Part shown: positions 7,268 through 17,402 of the stretch, in pieces
How the letters are laid out: every line of letters begins with the position of its first letter
Numbering within the stretch: position 1 is the first letter of the stretch
DNA from: a bacterium 1XD21-13
GTDB taxonomy: Bacteria; Bacillota; Clostridia; Lachnospirales; Lachnospiraceae
Direction of reading: 5' to 3'
Assembly (NCBI GenBank): GCA_009917555.1
Contig: QZDX01000002.1
Coordinates: forward strand, 124,001 to 188,000
DNA length: 64,000 bases
Position numbers and translations under genes: made by a program
Notes under the pieces: model-generated
Told to the model about the DNA's origin: nothing
Database searches by the model: none
Seen by the model: the letters and a program-made list of their open reading frames with translations, nothing else

Positions 7268-8164
7268 TCATTGCCCAAAGAACTCCCGCCCCCAGGCTAC
7301 ATCGGATTCTATCTGTGCTTTTAAGGCTTCCAGATTGGGAAATCTGCGCTCCGGGCGCTCGTAGCCGTAGAACTGCACCTGGATCGTCTCCCCGTACAGG
7401 TTTCGGTCCAGATCAAAGAGATAGGTTTCCACGCCTTTTCGCGTTTCTCCTCCCACAGTGGGCTTGTAACCAATGTTGGTGATACCCTCAAAGACCTCCC
7501 CCGCGATCAGGGTGCGGGTGGCGTAAACGCCGTTGGGAGGCAGAAGCTTCTGCTCTCTTGGAAGCAGGTTGGTGGTAGGCAGACCCAAGGTCCTTCCAAT
7601 CTGCCTGCCGTGAAGAACCTCCCCTGTTACGGAGTAGGCATAGCCTAAAAGCTGGTTGACCTGCTCCATATGGCCCTGCTCCAGCTCCTCCTTGATGTAG
7701 GTGCTGCTGATCTCCCGTCCCTGCCAGCAGGCTTTTTCCACCACCTCCACCTGGAAGCCGCAGGATGCGCTCATTTCCTGCAGCAGACGGTAATCTCCCC
7801 TTCTCTGATAGCCAAAGCGGAAATCCGTCCCCACAGCCAGATACCTTGCATGGAGCTGCTCTTTTAAGACCTTTCTCACAAAGTCCTCCGGCTCCATATG
7901 GGAGAGAGCCGGCACAAAGGGACACTCCACCAGATAGTCCAGATGATCCCGGCGCAGCAGCTCCCAGCGCTCCTCAGGCAGAGTGAGGGCGGGACGCTCT
8001 CCAAAGTCAAAGGTAAACATGAGGGAGGCCAATCCTTCCTCCCTCTTTTTTAAAATGCGGTCTATCAAAAGACGGTGCCCCTGATGAAGACCGTCAAATT
8101 TTCCAAGGGAAACGGCTGTTTCCTCCGCAATCTGAAATTCCGTTGTGTGTTTCAGTACCTTCAT
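7268..8164 (-). CDS. ribF: Bifunctional riboflavin kinase / FAD synthetase
   Basis: RibF phosphorylates riboflavin to FMN and adenylylates FMN to FAD. The N-terminal nucleotidyltransferase domain shows the GKFDGLHQGHRLL motif (HxGH class) within the first 40 residues. The C-terminal flavokinase domain starts near residue 180 with GRQIGRTLGLPTTNLLP and continues to the end. The 298-residue length is normal. In-frame GTG and TTG codons lie 3-4 codons upstream; I took the ATG at 8164. It is the last gene of the rimP-nusA-infB operon, 38 bp after truB, a common Firmicute arrangement. Confidence 0.93.
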   Translation of the reverse strand: MKVLKHTTEFQIAEETAVSLGKFDGLHQGHRLLIDRILKKREEGLASLMFTFDFGERPALTLPEERWELLRRDHLDYLVECPFVPALSHMEPEDFVRKVLKEQLHARYLAVGTDFRFGYQRRGDYRLLQEMSASCGFQVEVVEKACWQGREISSTYIKEELEQGHMEQVNQLLGYAYSVTGEVLHGRQIGRTLGLPTTNLLPREQKLLPPNGVYATRTLIAGEVFEGITNIGYKPTVGGETRKGVETYLFDLDRNLYGETIQVQFYGYERPERRFPNLEALKAQIESDVAWGREFFGQ

Positions 8165-8202
8165 GTTTTTCACCAAGCCTCAGGCAAAAATGCCTGCTTT
8201 TT

Positions 8203-9117
8203 TCACCCTTTGTCCCCCAAGCTTCCCAAAAACATCTTCACTGGCCGGAACATCCCCCGCTCGTACCGGTAGAGCCCTATAAAGACGCCTTTGGAATCAT
8301 AAACCCGGACCTGCGCCTCCTCCTTTACCGTCCAGGCTGTGCCTAAATCTGCGGCCTGATCCGAAAAAGCATTGCCATTGTAAACCAGGCGGTCTCCCGC
8401 TTCCTTCATCTGTACCCTGGCACATTCCTCAAACATGCGATCCACCGGAATCAGGCAGTCTCCGATCCGTCCCTCTGCCATTTTCTCCTCTATCTGGGAA
8501 AGCCGAAGGCTGTCCTCCATGGCAAAGCGGTCCACACGGGTGCGCAGAAGGCTTTTCATACAGCCGCCGCAGCCAAGCCTTTCCCCGATATCCCGGCACA
8601 ACGTCCGGATATAGGTTCCGCTGGAGCAGGTCACCGTAAAGGACGCTTCCGGAAGCCGTACCCAGGAAATGCGGATCTCCCGCAGATACACCCTTCTGGC
8701 CTTCCGCTCTACCTCCTTTCCCTCTCGCGCCAGCTCATAGAGCTTCCTTCCGTTCACCTTCAGGGCGGAATACATAGGAGGAATCTGATCGTAGCTCCCC
8801 TGAAAGCTCTCTATGGCTTCCCTCACTGCCTCCGGACTTACCTTTACCTCCGCCGTTCTCAGGATTTTTCCGGAAGCATCCTGAGTGTCCGTTTCCTGCC
8901 CTAAAAGCAGGACCGCCTGGTAGGTTTTCTCCTTTTCCGTAAGAAGGCCGCAGAGCTTGGTGGCATTTCCCACACATACAGGAAGAACTCCCTCCGCGTC
9001 GGGATCGAGAGTTCCTGTATGTCCGATTTTTTTCTGTTTTAAAATTCCACGGAGCTTCGCCACCACATCATGGGAGGTGAAGCCCGCCTCCTTGTAAATA
9101 TTGAGAATTCCGTTCAT
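8203..9117 (-). CDS. truB: tRNA pseudouridine-55 synthase
   Basis: TruB converts U55 to pseudouridine in the T-loop of elongator tRNAs. The catalytic motif GHTGTLDPDAEGVLPV is present with the nucleophilic Asp38. A second family block, SGTYIRTLCRDIG, is near residue 185. A short C-terminal region (about 240-304) resembles the PUA-like tail. The length is standard. It sits between nrnA and ribF, 64 bp after nrnA. Confidence 0.95.
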   Translation of the reverse strand: MNGILNIYKEAGFTSHDVVAKLRGILKQKKIGHTGTLDPDAEGVLPVCVGNATKLCGLLTEKEKTYQAVLLLGQETDTQDASGKILRTAEVKVSPEAVREAIESFQGSYDQIPPMYSALKVNGRKLYELAREGKEVERKARRVYLREIRISWVRLPEASFTVTCSSGTYIRTLCRDIGERLGCGGCMKSLLRTRVDRFAMEDSLRLSQIEEKMAEGRIGDCLIPVDRMFEECARVQMKEAGDRLVYNGNAFSDQAADLGTAWTVKEEAQVRVYDSKGVFIGLYRYERGMFRPVKMFLGSLGDKG

Positions 9118-9181
9118 TTGGTTACTTCCTGTTTCCTATTTCTGCACCTCTTACTGCAGGCTGTGTTTGCTTTGTTGCTTT

Positions 9182-10141
9182 TCACTCTGCGTCTAAGAGC
9201 TGCTGCTCAATATGTAAGGTCAAATTATTCACCACATCGTGAAGCGTTCCATGCATGGTACAGCCGGCCGCCTTCACATGACCGCCTCCGCCAAAGTAAG
9301 CACAGACCTCACTCACATCCACAGAGCCGTTGGAGCGCAGGCTTGCCTTATACTCCTGATTGCCAATCTCATGAAGAAAAATGGCCACCTCCACGCCCTT
9401 CGTCACCCGAAGCTGATTAACAATTCCCTCCAAATCCTTATGGGTCACGCCGTAGAATTCCATATCCTTTTGGCGCATTCTTCCCATGATTATCTTTCCG
9501 TCCAAAAGTAAAATACTTTCCATCAAAGCCCGGCCCAGCACCTGATTCTGCACATAGGTTTTCTGGTAAAAGGTCTCATCAATAATGCGGGAAAAGGGAA
9601 TTCCCTTGGCCATCAGCTTTCCGGCAATCTCCATGGTTCTCTGGGTGGTATTGGAATACTGAAAGATTCCTGTGTCGTGGATAATGCCTGTGTAGAGAGC
9701 CTCCGCCGTTTCCTTGGAAATCAGCTCCTCCTCCATGGCTTCAAATACCAATTCCGAGGTAGAGCTTGCCTCCGGCACGACCCAGTTCTCCTCTGCAAAG
9801 CCTTTGTTTGTAATATGATGGTCAATGCAGACGGTCCGGTCCGCAGTATCAAAATATTTCAGTGCCTCACCTAAGCGCTCCTTATCGCTTACGTCCAGGG
9901 ACAGAAAAAGCTCATACTGCTTATCCGCAGAATAATCGGTTTTAATTTCTCCGATCCCCCGAAGGGAGCTGAAGGCAGGACTTACGGCCTCCAGATAGAC
10001 ATCCACATCAATATCGGGAAAATGCTCCCGGATATAGCCGTACACTGCCAGACAGGAACCGGTACAGTCCCCATCTGGTCTCACATGTCCTGCAATTGCA
10101 ACACTTTTTACCTGTCTAAGCTCATTCGTCAGTTTGATCAT
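9182..10141 (-). CDS. nrnA: DHH/DHHA1 phosphoesterase (NrnA-like oligoribonuclease / pAp phosphatase)
   Basis: This 319-residue protein is a DHH-superfamily member. Motifs: GHVRPDGDCTGS (motif I), LDVSDKERLG (motif II), CIDHHITNKG, the DHH block itself (motif III), and GIIHDTGIFQYSNTT (motif IV). The DHHA1 domain ends with FGGGGHVKAAG, the GGGH substrate-binding motif. It likely degrades short RNAs (nanoRNA, pGpG) and dephosphorylates pAp. Start chosen at 10141, where AGGAGG sits 7 bp upstream; a longer in-frame form begins at 10162. The position between rbfA and truB is the usual one. Confidence 0.9.
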   Translation of the reverse strand: MIKLTNELRQVKSVAIAGHVRPDGDCTGSCLAVYGYIREHFPDIDVDVYLEAVSPAFSSLRGIGEIKTDYSADKQYELFLSLDVSDKERLGEALKYFDTADRTVCIDHHITNKGFAEENWVVPEASSTSELVFEAMEEELISKETAEALYTGIIHDTGIFQYSNTTQRTMEIAGKLMAKGIPFSRIIDETFYQKTYVQNQVLGRALMESILLLDGKIIMGRMRQKDMEFYGVTHKDLEGIVNQLRVTKGVEVAIFLHEIGNQEYKASLRSNGSVDVSEVCAYFGGGGHVKAAGCTMHGTLHDVVNNLTLHIEQQLLDAE

Positions 10142-10174
10142 ATTTTCCTCCTTCTGACGCATTTACTGCGCCGT

Positions 10175-10573
10175 CTAGGTAGATTCGGAAGCTTCGCCTC
10201 CAAACTCATCATCCTCATTCTCTTTCCGGTTTACATCGTCAATAAATTTGGACATATTTACACCATATTCGATGGACTGATCCAGGATAAAACGGATCTC
10301 CGGTGTGTTGCGCAAATTGATGGATTTGGCCAGGGCACGGCGAATATAACCCTCCGCGCTCTTTAAGCCGGCTAAGGTATTCTGCTGAGCCTCATCATCT
10401 CCTAAAACACTGATGTAAGCCTTGGCACTCTTTAGATCCGGAGCCACCTCCACCTCCACCACCGTTGTCATGGGGTGAATCCGGGGGTCCTTAATCTCGC
10501 CCCGGATGATATTGCTCAGCTCCCGCCTGACCTCTCCGTTGATTCTCGTATTTTTAATACTGTTTTTTCTCAT
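10175..10573 (-). CDS. rbfA: 30S ribosome-binding factor A
   Basis: RbfA is a small KH-fold protein that binds immature 30S subunits and helps 16S rRNA 5'-end maturation, notably in the cold. The N-terminal NTRINGEVRRELSNII and the central APDLKSAKAYISVLG are typical. At 132 residues it is of normal size, with an acidic tail. It follows infB by 12 bp. Confidence 0.93.
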   Translation of the reverse strand: MRKNSIKNTRINGEVRRELSNIIRGEIKDPRIHPMTTVVEVEVAPDLKSAKAYISVLGDDEAQQNTLAGLKSAEGYIRRALAKSINLRNTPEIRFILDQSIEYGVNMSKFIDDVNRKENEDDEFGGEASEST

Positions 10574-10585
10574 TCTTTCCTCTTT

Positions 10586-13500
10586 CTACCTGGGCACCTC
10601 TACCATCGTATAGGCTTCCACAATATCCAGCTCCTGGATATCATTAAACTTCTCAAATACCAAACCGCACTCATAGCCGGCTTTTACTTCCTTCACGTCG
10701 TCCTTAAACCGCTTCAGGGAAGCCAGGGCACCGTCGAAGATCTGCTCGCCCTCTCTGGTAATGCGGCACTTGCAGCCTCTCTGGAACACGCCGTCCAGTA
10801 CATAGGAGCCGGCAATATTGCCCACACCGGAAGCTTTGAAGATCTGGCGCACCTCCGCATGGCCCAGAACCTTTTCCTCGAATACCGGGTCCAGCATTCC
10901 CTTCATAGCAGTCTCCACATCGTTGATGGCATCATAGATGACACGGTACAGCCGCAGATCCACCTTCTCCCGCTCTGCGGTCTCCTTGGCGGTAGCATCC
11001 GGCCTTACGTTAAAGCCAATGATAATGGCATTGGAGGCGGAGGCCAGGCTTACGTCGGACTCGTTGATGGCACCTACGCCGCCATGGATGATCTTCACCA
11101 CAACCTCCTCGTTGGAAAGCTTTAGGAGACTCTGCTTTACGGCCTCCACGGAGCCCTGTACATCTGCCTTCACAATAATGTTTAATTCCTTCAGGTTCCC
11201 GGATTGAATCTGAGAATACAGATCATCCAGGGACATCTTAAGCTTCGTATCCTCCAGAAGCTTCTCCCTGCTCTCCTTTACATAGGTTTCCGCAAAGGCT
11301 CTGGCCTCCTTATCCGTCTCCGGAGATACAAAAATCTCACCGGCCCCCGGCACATCATTGAGACCCAGGATCTCAACCGGCTTGGAGGGTCCTGCCTCCT
11401 TTACCCGACGGCCATTGTCGTCCATCATGGCACGAACCTTTCCGTGGCAAGCACCAACTGCAATGTGATCGCCCACATGAAGGGTTCCCTTCTGAACCAG
11501 CACGGTTGCCACAGGTCCCTTTCCCTTGTCAAGCTCTGCCTCAATCACCAGACCTCTTGCCCGACGGTTGGGGTTGGATTTCAGCTCCAGTACCTCCGCA
11601 GTGAGCAGGATCATTTCCAGAAGCTGATCCAGTCCCTCATGGGTATGTGCGGACACTGGTACAAAAATGGTACTTCCGCCCCAGTCTTCAGGAATCAGCT
11701 CGTGCTCTACCAGCTCCTGCTTCACCCGCTCAATATTGGCGCTGGGCTTATCTATCTTATTAATGGCTACTATAATTTCAATGCCTGCGGCCTTGGCATG
11801 GTTGATGGCCTCAATGGTCTGGGGCATCACGCCATCGTCCGCGGCTACTACCAGGATGGCAATATCCGTAGAATTGGCTCCACGCATACGCATGGCAGTA
11901 AATGCCTCGTGTCCCGGCGTATCCAGGAAGGTAATCTTCTGACCGTTGATGGTTACCACATAAGCACCAATGTGCTGGGTGATTCCTCCTGCCTCCCGGT
12001 CAATCACGTGGGTATCACGGATAGCGTCCAGAAGGGAGGTTTTACCATGGTCTACATGACCCATAACGCAGACTACCGGCGGACGTGCAACGAGCGTTTC
12101 CTCCGCATCCTCCACGTCCTCAAGCATCTTGCCGATCACATCCTCCTTTTCCTCCGGAACCGGATCAAAGTTCATCTCCATGGCCAGCTCTCCGGCTGCC
12201 TCGAAATCCAGCTCGGAATTCACGGTTACCATTTTTCCAGCCAAGAACAGCTTCTTGATGATGACCGAGGGCTGAATCTTCATGCGCTCTGCCAGATCGT
12301 GAATACTGATAAGCTCCGGAATCTCGATTACCTTTGGCGTAAGATCCTCTTTCTTTGGTGCCGGAGGCGTCGGACGCACCGGCGCAGAGCTCTTGCCACC
12401 CCTGCCGTTTTTCTGGTTCGGACGATTGCTGCCCTGATTTGGACGCCGGCCGCCCTGACCGGGCTTACCGCCCCAGTTATCATTAAATTTGCTGTTTTTC
12501 TCTTTTTTGCTGTCATCATTCCGGTTCTTATTCTCCGCTCTGCGATTCTCTGTCTTGCGAGACTCTACCACGGGAGCAGCGGGAATATCCATGGAGCGGC
12601 GGTTGTCTCTTCCCTGACCGCCGCGATTATCTCTGCCGTCTCTTCCCTGGCCGCCGAAGCTCCTCTGACCGTCGCGGCTCTGACCGCCTCGGTTGTCTCG
12701 ACTGTCTCTTCCCTGGCCGCCAAAGCTTCTCTGGCCATCTCGACCCTGGCCGCCGCGATTGTCTCGACTGTCTCTTCCCTGGCCGCCAAAGCTTCTCTGG
12801 CCATCTCGACCCTGGCCGCCACGATTGTCTCGACTGTCTCTTCCCTGACCGCCAAAGCTTCTCTGACCATCTCTGCTCTGACCACCACGGTTATCACGAT
12901 TGTCTCTTGCAGAAGCACTCCCTGCTCTCTGCCCGTCTCGGCTCTGTGAGGGCCTTGCCCCGGCTTGGGGCGCTGCCGTCTGGGGCTTAAGCTCTGTCCG
13001 GGCTGCCGGCTGCCGTACCTGCTGTGCCTGACGCTCCTGCGAAGCTGCCGCCGACTTTGCTTCCGGTCTTGCCGGCTCTGTTACAGGCGGCTTTACGGAT
13101 GCTGCTGCCTGCTCACCGGCCAAGGGCTTTTCCTGGGTGACCGCTGCCGGACGGCTCTGACCAGCCGCTGCCCCGGGCCGTGCCTGCCCTGGTGCTGCCG
13201 GGCGTCCTGCTGCTGACGCCGGTCTTCCTTGCCCTGGCGCTGCCGGGCGGCTTCCTGCCGGTGCGGCCGGACGCCCCTGTCCTGGTGCCGCAGGTCTTCC
13301 CTGTCCCGGTGCCGCTGGCCGTCCCTGGGCGGAACGAGCCTGATTCGCACGCCGCTCCGCTCTTGGGTCCTTGATTCCGGTCTGGCTGTTGTGGGTATTG
13401 TATACCGCTATAATCTTCTTCTTTTTTTGAGGCGGTGCGGTCGGGGATGGTGCCGCTGCCTTCTCCGCTGTCTCCTTCTCCGGAGCCGCAGGCTTTGGTG

Positions 13501-13678
13501 CCGCCGGCTTTCCCTCGGCCGGTTTCGGTCCAAAGGCCTTTTTGACCATACCCTCCTGCTCCTCCGTGAGCATACTCATATGGCTTTTCACCTCTATATT
13601 TTTCTCGCCTAAAAACGCGAGAATCTCTTTGTTTGTTTTTTCTAATTCTTTCGCAAGCTCATGTACTCTTTTCGACAT
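10586..13678 (-). CDS. infB: Translation initiation factor IF-2 with long repetitive N-terminus
   Basis: IF-2 is the GTPase that positions initiator tRNA and joins the ribosomal subunits. The G domain begins near residue 535 with [15 protein letters not shown] (G1), then DTPGHEAF (G3) and NKIDKP (G4); domains II-IV follow to residue 1030. The N-terminal 440 residues are unusual: an IF2_N helix (1-50), an Ala/Pro-rich stretch with repeated APGQGRP units (about 115-170), then Arg/Gly/Asp-rich tandem repeats of the type [12 protein letters not shown] and GQRSFGG (about 245-345), then a Lys/Asn-rich part and a second IF2_N domain near 450. Many clostridial IF-2 proteins have disordered RG-rich regions; this one is long. 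Confidence 0.96.
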   Translation of the reverse strand: MSKRVHELAKELEKTNKEILAFLGEKNIEVKSHMSMLTEEQEGMVKKAFGPKPAEGKPAAPKPAAPEKETAEKAAAPSPTAPPQKKKKIIAVYNTHNSQTGIKDPRAERRANQARSAQGRPAAPGQGRPAAPGQGRPAAPAGSRPAAPGQGRPASAAGRPAAPGQARPGAAAGQSRPAAVTQEKPLAGEQAAASVKPPVTEPARPEAKSAAASQERQAQQVRQPAARTELKPQTAAPQAGARPSQSRDGQRAGSASARDNRDNRGGQSRDGQRSFGGQGRDSRDNRGGQGRDGQRSFGGQGRDSRDNRGGQGRDGQRSFGGQGRDSRDNRGGQSRDGQRSFGGQGRDGRDNRGGQGRDNRRSMDIPAAPVVESRKTENRRAENKNRNDDSKKEKNSKFNDNWGGKPGQGGRRPNQGSNRPNQKNGRGGKSSAPVRPTPPAPKKEDLTPKVIEIPELISIHDLAERMKIQPSVIIKKLFLAGKMVTVNSELDFEAAGELAMEMNFDPVPEEKEDVIGKMLEDVEDAEETLVARPPVVCVMGHVDHGKTSLLDAIRDTHVIDREAGGITQHIGAYVVTINGQKITFLDTPGHEAFTAMRMRGANSTDIAILVVAADDGVMPQTIEAINHAKAAGIEIIVAINKIDKPSANIERVKQELVEHELIPEDWGGSTIFVPVSAHTHEGLDQLLEMILLTAEVLELKSNPNRRARGLVIEAELDKGKGPVATVLVQKGTLHVGDHIAVGACHGKVRAMMDDNGRRVKEAGPSKPVEILGLNDVPGAGEIFVSPETDKEARAFAETYVKESREKLLEDTKLKMSLDDLYSQIQSGNLKELNIIVKADVQGSVEAVKQSLLKLSNEEVVVKIIHGGVGAINESDVSLASASNAIIIGFNVRPDATAKETAEREKVDLRLYRVIYDAINDVETAMKGMLDPVFEEKVLGHAEVRQIFKASGVGNIAGSYVLDGVFQRGCKCRITREGEQIFDGALASLKRFKDDVKEVKAGYECGLVFEKFNDIQELDIVEAYTMVEVPR
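12606..12905 (-). repeat. Tandem repeats encoding RG-rich region of IF-2
   Basis: Four to five near-identical units of about 57 bp encode [20 protein letters not shown]-like repeats. The similarity at DNA level (for example 12700-12770 against 12770-12830) indicates recent duplication. Confidence 0.75.
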
Positions 13679-13717
13679 ACTTACCTCCGTTATTCAGTTT
13701 GTATTCCACAGGCATTT

Positions 13718-14032
13718 CTATTCATGAATTAAATTCTTTTCTATCGCTTTTGCCAATCCCGTATCCAGCACTGCCAGCGACGCCCGAAATTCTTTTCCTA
13801 TGGCATGCCCCAGCTCTTCCTTTTCCCCAAAGAAATAGATGGGCACCTTATAGTAATCACACATATTCCGAAACTTTTTTTTGGTATTCTCCGATGCGGC
13901 TCCTGACACAATGACCAGCGCTGCCTTTCCTGACTTCACCGCTTTTTCCGTGGCAAACTCTCCACTTACAAGCTTACCTGCCTTCATAGCCATTCCAATC
14001 ATTCCGTAAGTCTTATTCCACGCCAATCTCAT
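13718..14032 (-). CDS. ylxQ: L7Ae-family ribosomal/RNA-binding protein YlxQ
   Basis: This 104-residue L7Ae/L30e-fold protein occurs in the nusA-infB operon of Firmicutes. The motif GMIGMAMKAGKLVSG followed by GKAALVIVSGAASENTKKK matches kink-turn-binding relatives. The exact role is not well known; RNA binding is the family property. Its ATG lies inside the end of the rnpM gene (20-bp overlap), so translation is probably coupled. Confidence 0.88.
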   Translation of the reverse strand: MRLAWNKTYGMIGMAMKAGKLVSGEFATEKAVKSGKAALVIVSGAASENTKKKFRNMCDYYKVPIYFFGEKEELGHAIGKEFRASLAVLDTGLAKAIEKNLIHE

Positions 14033-14291
14033 CCAGCTCCTTTTCCAGATTGTCGTAAACCTCCGAAGGAATACTCATTTTCAAAGATCGCTCCAGCCCT
14101 CGGTTCTTTCTCGCCTTTTTTAAGCATTCGCGGGAAAAACACAGATAGGCTCCTCTTCCGTTCTTTCGGCCCGTGGCATCCAGCACAACCTCATCCTCCG
14201 CTGTCTTTAAGATACGAAGCATTTCTTTCTTGCTTCTCATCTCCTGACAGCCGACACACTGGCGCATAGGCACTTTACGATTCACACTCAA
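14013..14291 (-). CDS. rnpM: YlxR / RnpM RNA-binding protein (DUF448)
   Basis: This 92-residue protein has the DUF448 hallmark PMRQCVGCQEM at the N-terminus and GRGAYLCFSRECLKKA in the middle. In Bacillus the family has been linked to RNase P modulation, hence the name RnpM; this comes from literature memory, not from the sequence. It lies between nusA and ylxQ as usual. Confidence 0.9.
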   Translation of the reverse strand: MSVNRKVPMRQCVGCQEMRSKKEMLRILKTAEDEVVLDATGRKNGRGAYLCFSRECLKKARKNRGLERSLKMSIPSEVYDNLEKELDEIGVE

Positions 14292-14326
14292 TTTATCACT
14301 TCCCGATCTCTGTTCTAAAACAGTTT

Positions 14327-15574
14327 TTATTCCTCCCGGGGCTCTTCGTAGCTTTCCTCCGCATACCCCGAATCCTCCGCATAAGCATCCTCATACTCAT
14401 CCGAATATTCCATATCCTGGGGATACTCCATGTCCGAATACTCACCCTCATAGGCCTCTAAGGCTGCCTGCTCCTCCTGGTAAGTCTCGAAATCCTCATA
14501 CTCCTCATATTCCTCATCTACATCCAGCCAGCCCTCGATCTCCTTGGCCTGTGTCTCGCTCTTGATGTCAATCCGAAATCCGGTAAGCCGTGCCGCCAGA
14601 CGGGCATTCTGTCCCTCCTTGCCGATTGCAAGGGACAGCTGATAATCCGGAACCACAACCTTTGCCTTCTTATCCTCCGGGTCTGCCAAAACTGCCACCA
14701 CCTTAGCGGGGCTTAAGGCATTTTCAATCAAAATGGCCGGGTTCTCGCTCCAATTGATAATATCAATCTTCTCCCCCCGCAGCTCACTGACAATTGCATT
14801 GACACGGGCGCCGTTCATTCCCACGCAGGCGCCTACCGGGTCCACATCCGGATCATTGGACCATACGGCAATCTTTGTCCGGGAACCGGCCTCTCTGGCG
14901 ATACACTTGATCTCCACCGTGCCATCCCGCACCTCGGTAACCTCGGACTCAAACAGCCGCTTTACCAGCTCCGGATGGGTTCTGGACACTGCAATGCGTG
15001 GCCCCTTGGTGGTATCCTTTACCTCCAAAATGTAGACCTTGATACGCTCCGTAGGCTTGAATACCTCTCCCTTTACCATCTCATTCTCATTGAGAATGGC
15101 ATCCACCTTGCCCAAATTGATGCTCACATTCCGGCCCAGATAGCGCTGTACCACACCGGTAACCACATCCTTTTCCTTTCCGTAATACTGGTTAAACAGA
15201 ACCTTGCGCTCCTCCTCGCGAATCTTCTGAAGAATCACGTTCTTTGCATTCTGTGTGGCAATGCGGCCAAATTCCTTGGACTTGATCTCCACGTTCACGA
15301 TATCGCCCAGCTCATACTTGGAATCCATCATTTTTGCATTGGACAGGCTGATCTCCATAACCGGATCCTCCACCTGCTCCACAACGGTTTTCTCCGCAAA
15401 TACGGAGAACTGGCAGGTCTTGGGATCGATGTTCACCTTAACGTTATCTGCCTTTCCAAAATGATTTTTACAGGCCGTAAGCAGGGAATTCTCAATGGCT
15501 TCCAGCAGGGTTTCCTTGCTGATATCCTTTTCCTTCTCCAAAATTTCCAAAGCTTCCAGCAATTCTGTGTTCAT
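14327..15574 (-). CDS. nusA: Transcription termination/antitermination factor NusA
   Basis: NusA binds RNA polymerase and modulates pausing and intrinsic termination. Domains in order: N-terminal polymerase-binding region (1-125), S1 (about 130-200), KH1/KH2 (about 205-345, with [14 protein letters not shown] and [19 protein letters not shown]). A very acidic Tyr/Glu-rich tail (about 350-415) replaces the AR repeats of Proteobacteria. Start placed at 15574, preceded by GAGGAGG; an in-frame ATG 24 codons earlier lacks an RBS. It lies 93 bp after rimP. A leader hairpin upstream of rimP could be a target of autoregulation. Confidence 0.95.
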   Translation of the reverse strand: MNTELLEALEILEKEKDISKETLLEAIENSLLTACKNHFGKADNVKVNIDPKTCQFSVFAEKTVVEQVEDPVMEISLSNAKMMDSKYELGDIVNVEIKSKEFGRIATQNAKNVILQKIREEERKVLFNQYYGKEKDVVTGVVQRYLGRNVSINLGKVDAILNENEMVKGEVFKPTERIKVYILEVKDTTKGPRIAVSRTHPELVKRLFESEVTEVRDGTVEIKCIAREAGSRTKIAVWSNDPDVDPVGACVGMNGARVNAIVSELRGEKIDIINWSENPAILIENALSPAKVVAVLADPEDKKAKVVVPDYQLSLAIGKEGQNARLAARLTGFRIDIKSETQAKEIEGWLDVDEEYEEYEDFETYQEEQAALEAYEGEYSDMEYPQDMEYSDEYEDAYAEDSGYAEESYEEPREE

Positions 15575-15667
15575 TGTTCTCTTTCCTCCTCGTTCTAAAC
15601 AAAATACCTCCGGGAATGCTCCAAAATGGGTCCTTAAGGTATCCATTTGGCTGTATTTTTAAAACTT

Positions 15668-16135
15668 TTAGAAATCAAATGCCAGCCGAATCAGGGCTAT
15701 GTTCTCTCGCTCGAACACCTGCTCCTCTTCCTCCTCTGTTACAATCGTTACCGTCCCTTTATCGTATGCCTTTAAGATTCCGCGGAATTCCTTCTGCTTC
15801 TCAATCATACGATAGGTGCGGATCTCCACCTCTTCTCCCAGGCTTCGCTCAAAATCCCGCTCCTTCTTCAACGGGCGTCCAAGCCCCGGTGAGCTCACCT
15901 CCAGAATATAGGACTCCTCAATAAAATCCTTCTCATCAAGAAGGTCACTTAAGGCCCGGTTCACGATCTCACAATCGTCCACAGTGATTCCTCCGGGCTT
16001 ATCAATATAGGCCCTTAAGTACCAGGTGCCGCCCTCCTTTACATACTCCACATCCACCAGCTCAAAGTGGTTGGCTTCTATAATGGGAAGTACCAGCTCC
16101 TCTGTCCTCTGTTCATAGCTTTCTCTTTTTGTCAT
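15668..16135 (-). CDS. rimP: Ribosome maturation factor RimP
   Basis: RimP (YlxS) is required for 30S maturation. This 155-residue protein has the N-terminal alpha/beta domain and the conserved YILEVSSPGLGRPL block near residue 80, then an SH3-like C-terminal domain. It is the first gene of the operon; promoter and leader hairpin lie at 16211-16288. Confidence 0.93.
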   Translation of the reverse strand: MTKRESYEQRTEELVLPIIEANHFELVDVEYVKEGGTWYLRAYIDKPGGITVDDCEIVNRALSDLLDEKDFIEESYILEVSSPGLGRPLKKERDFERSLGEEVEIRTYRMIEKQKEFRGILKAYDKGTVTIVTEEEEEQVFERENIALIRLAFDF

Positions 16136-16200
16136 AGACTTCCTTTCCCGTCCGGGGCCATAGCTTCCTGTTTTTGAGACCCTGTGAGGCTTTGCTGTTT

Positions 16201-16234
16201 CTCAAAAACAAAGAGTGAACTTTCGTTCACTCTT
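16201..16234 (-). terminator. Leader attenuator hairpin of the rimP-nusA-infB operon
   Basis: On the minus strand a 10-bp perfect stem (AAGAGTGAAC pairing with GTTCACTCTT) closed by a GAAA tetraloop is followed by TTGTTTTTGAG. It starts about 20 nt downstream of the predicted transcription start of the rimP promoter and lies 66 bp before rimP, so it would stop transcription inside the leader. Confidence 0.65.
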
Positions 16235-16260
16235 CTCGGCCACCTTATTTAATCTATTCC

Positions 16261-16288
16261 ATTGTAGCACATTTATTGGAAATTGCAA
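16261..16288 (-). promoter_or_regulatory. Promoter of the rimP-nusA-infB operon
   Basis: TTGCAA (16283-16288, minus), a 16-bp spacer and TACAAT (16261-16266). The 100 bp between it and the antiporter gene are AT-rich without other signals. Confidence 0.6.
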
Positions 16289-16389
16289 GAAGAATTTTTG
16301 ACTTTTTCCTTTTATTTTTCGCAAACTTATTTTTCGCAATTTTCCATTGTAGTTCAGGCGAGCCCTTATGATTCCCTGAAAAATACTAT

Positions 16390-17334
16390 CTACCGCACAA
16401 CAATATAAACCATATACCCCAGATAGCACCCCAGCATAACCGCTCCCGTAGCCCGGCTCACCCGCTCCCATCTCCACAGAGGAATAAAGAACACCAGGGT
16501 CATCAGAATCAGAAAGATCATATCATACACATTTTCCATCTTCACCCCGATGGGATGAATTACCCCAGAGGTTCCCAGGATAAACCCGATATTCAAAATA
16601 TTGGAGCCCAGAACATTTCCCAGAGCAATCTCGCTCTCTCCCTTTTTCGCCGCAACCACAGAGGTTACCAGCTCCGGCAGGGAGGTTCCGATAGCCACAA
16701 TGGTAAGCCCCACCAGGGTCTCGCTCATTCCAAACCGATAAGCCAGATCCGTGGCAGAATTCACCACCAGCTGGCCGCCTCCGATAATTGCCGCCGCTCC
16801 GCCCACGCACAGCAGAAGGCTCACAGGCAGAGGACGGGTGATACCAAATTGCTCCGCCACCCGATTTCGCACCGCAGTGCAAACCAGATGATACATATAA
16901 CCGGCCGTAACTCCCAGGAGTATCACCCCGTCCAGAGCGGAAATGGATGCCTTTTCAAAATTCCAAAAAATATCCATCGCTCCCGCCAGCATGAGAAGCG
17001 CCATCACACAGGCCATCACATAATCCCGTTTTAAAATGGTACGTTTCACTGTCATGGGGTGAATGACTGCCGCCAGCCCCACCACAACCAGGAGATTCAT
17101 AATATTGGACCCCGTTACATTTCCCAGGGCAATATCGTTGCTCTCCTTTAATGCCGCTGTTACGCTCACCGCCAGCTCCGGCAGGGAGGTTCCCAGGGCC
17201 ACAATCGTAAGCCCAATCACAATGGACGGAATCCCAAGCTTTCTCGCAATATCCGAAGCGCCCTCCACAAAAAAGTCCGCTCCCTTGACCAGCAGAGCAA
17301 AACCAATAATCAAAATGACAACCGACACAATCAT
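16390..17334 (-). CDS. Ca2+/Na+ antiporter (CaCA family, YrbG-like)
   Basis: This 314-residue membrane protein has about ten hydrophobic segments and the two inverted alpha-repeats of the CaCA superfamily: GLTIVALGTSLPELAVS near 41-57 and GLTIVAIGTSLPELVTS near 208-224, each followed by a GNVxGSN motif. It exchanges Ca2+ for Na+ or H+ at the cytoplasmic membrane. It is a single gene with a strong RBS (GGAGGAGG), between purB and the rimP operon, with no functional link visible. Confidence 0.9.
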   Translation of the reverse strand: MIVSVVILIIGFALLVKGADFFVEGASDIARKLGIPSIVIGLTIVALGTSLPELAVSVTAALKESNDIALGNVTGSNIMNLLVVVGLAAVIHPMTVKRTILKRDYVMACVMALLMLAGAMDIFWNFEKASISALDGVILLGVTAGYMYHLVCTAVRNRVAEQFGITRPLPVSLLLCVGGAAAIIGGGQLVVNSATDLAYRFGMSETLVGLTIVAIGTSLPELVTSVVAAKKGESEIALGNVLGSNILNIGFILGTSGVIHPIGVKMENVYDMIFLILMTLVFFIPLWRWERVSRATGAVMLGCYLGYMVYIVVR

Positions 17335-17402
17335 CCGTTTCTCCTCCTCCGGCCAGATTGCCCTGGTGCTATATGGCCGGTATCCGGTATTTTACATACA
17401 GA

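Noticed and set aside
8181-8196. Terminator between truB and ribF
   Set aside because: The hairpin CAGGCA-AAAA-TGCCTG has its T-run only on the plus strand, where no gene ends.
11204-12949. 581-codon open frame on the plus strand opposite infB
   Set aside because: It is the antisense of the IF-2 gene; its residues are the shadow of the G domain and the RG repeats and there is no RBS or family.
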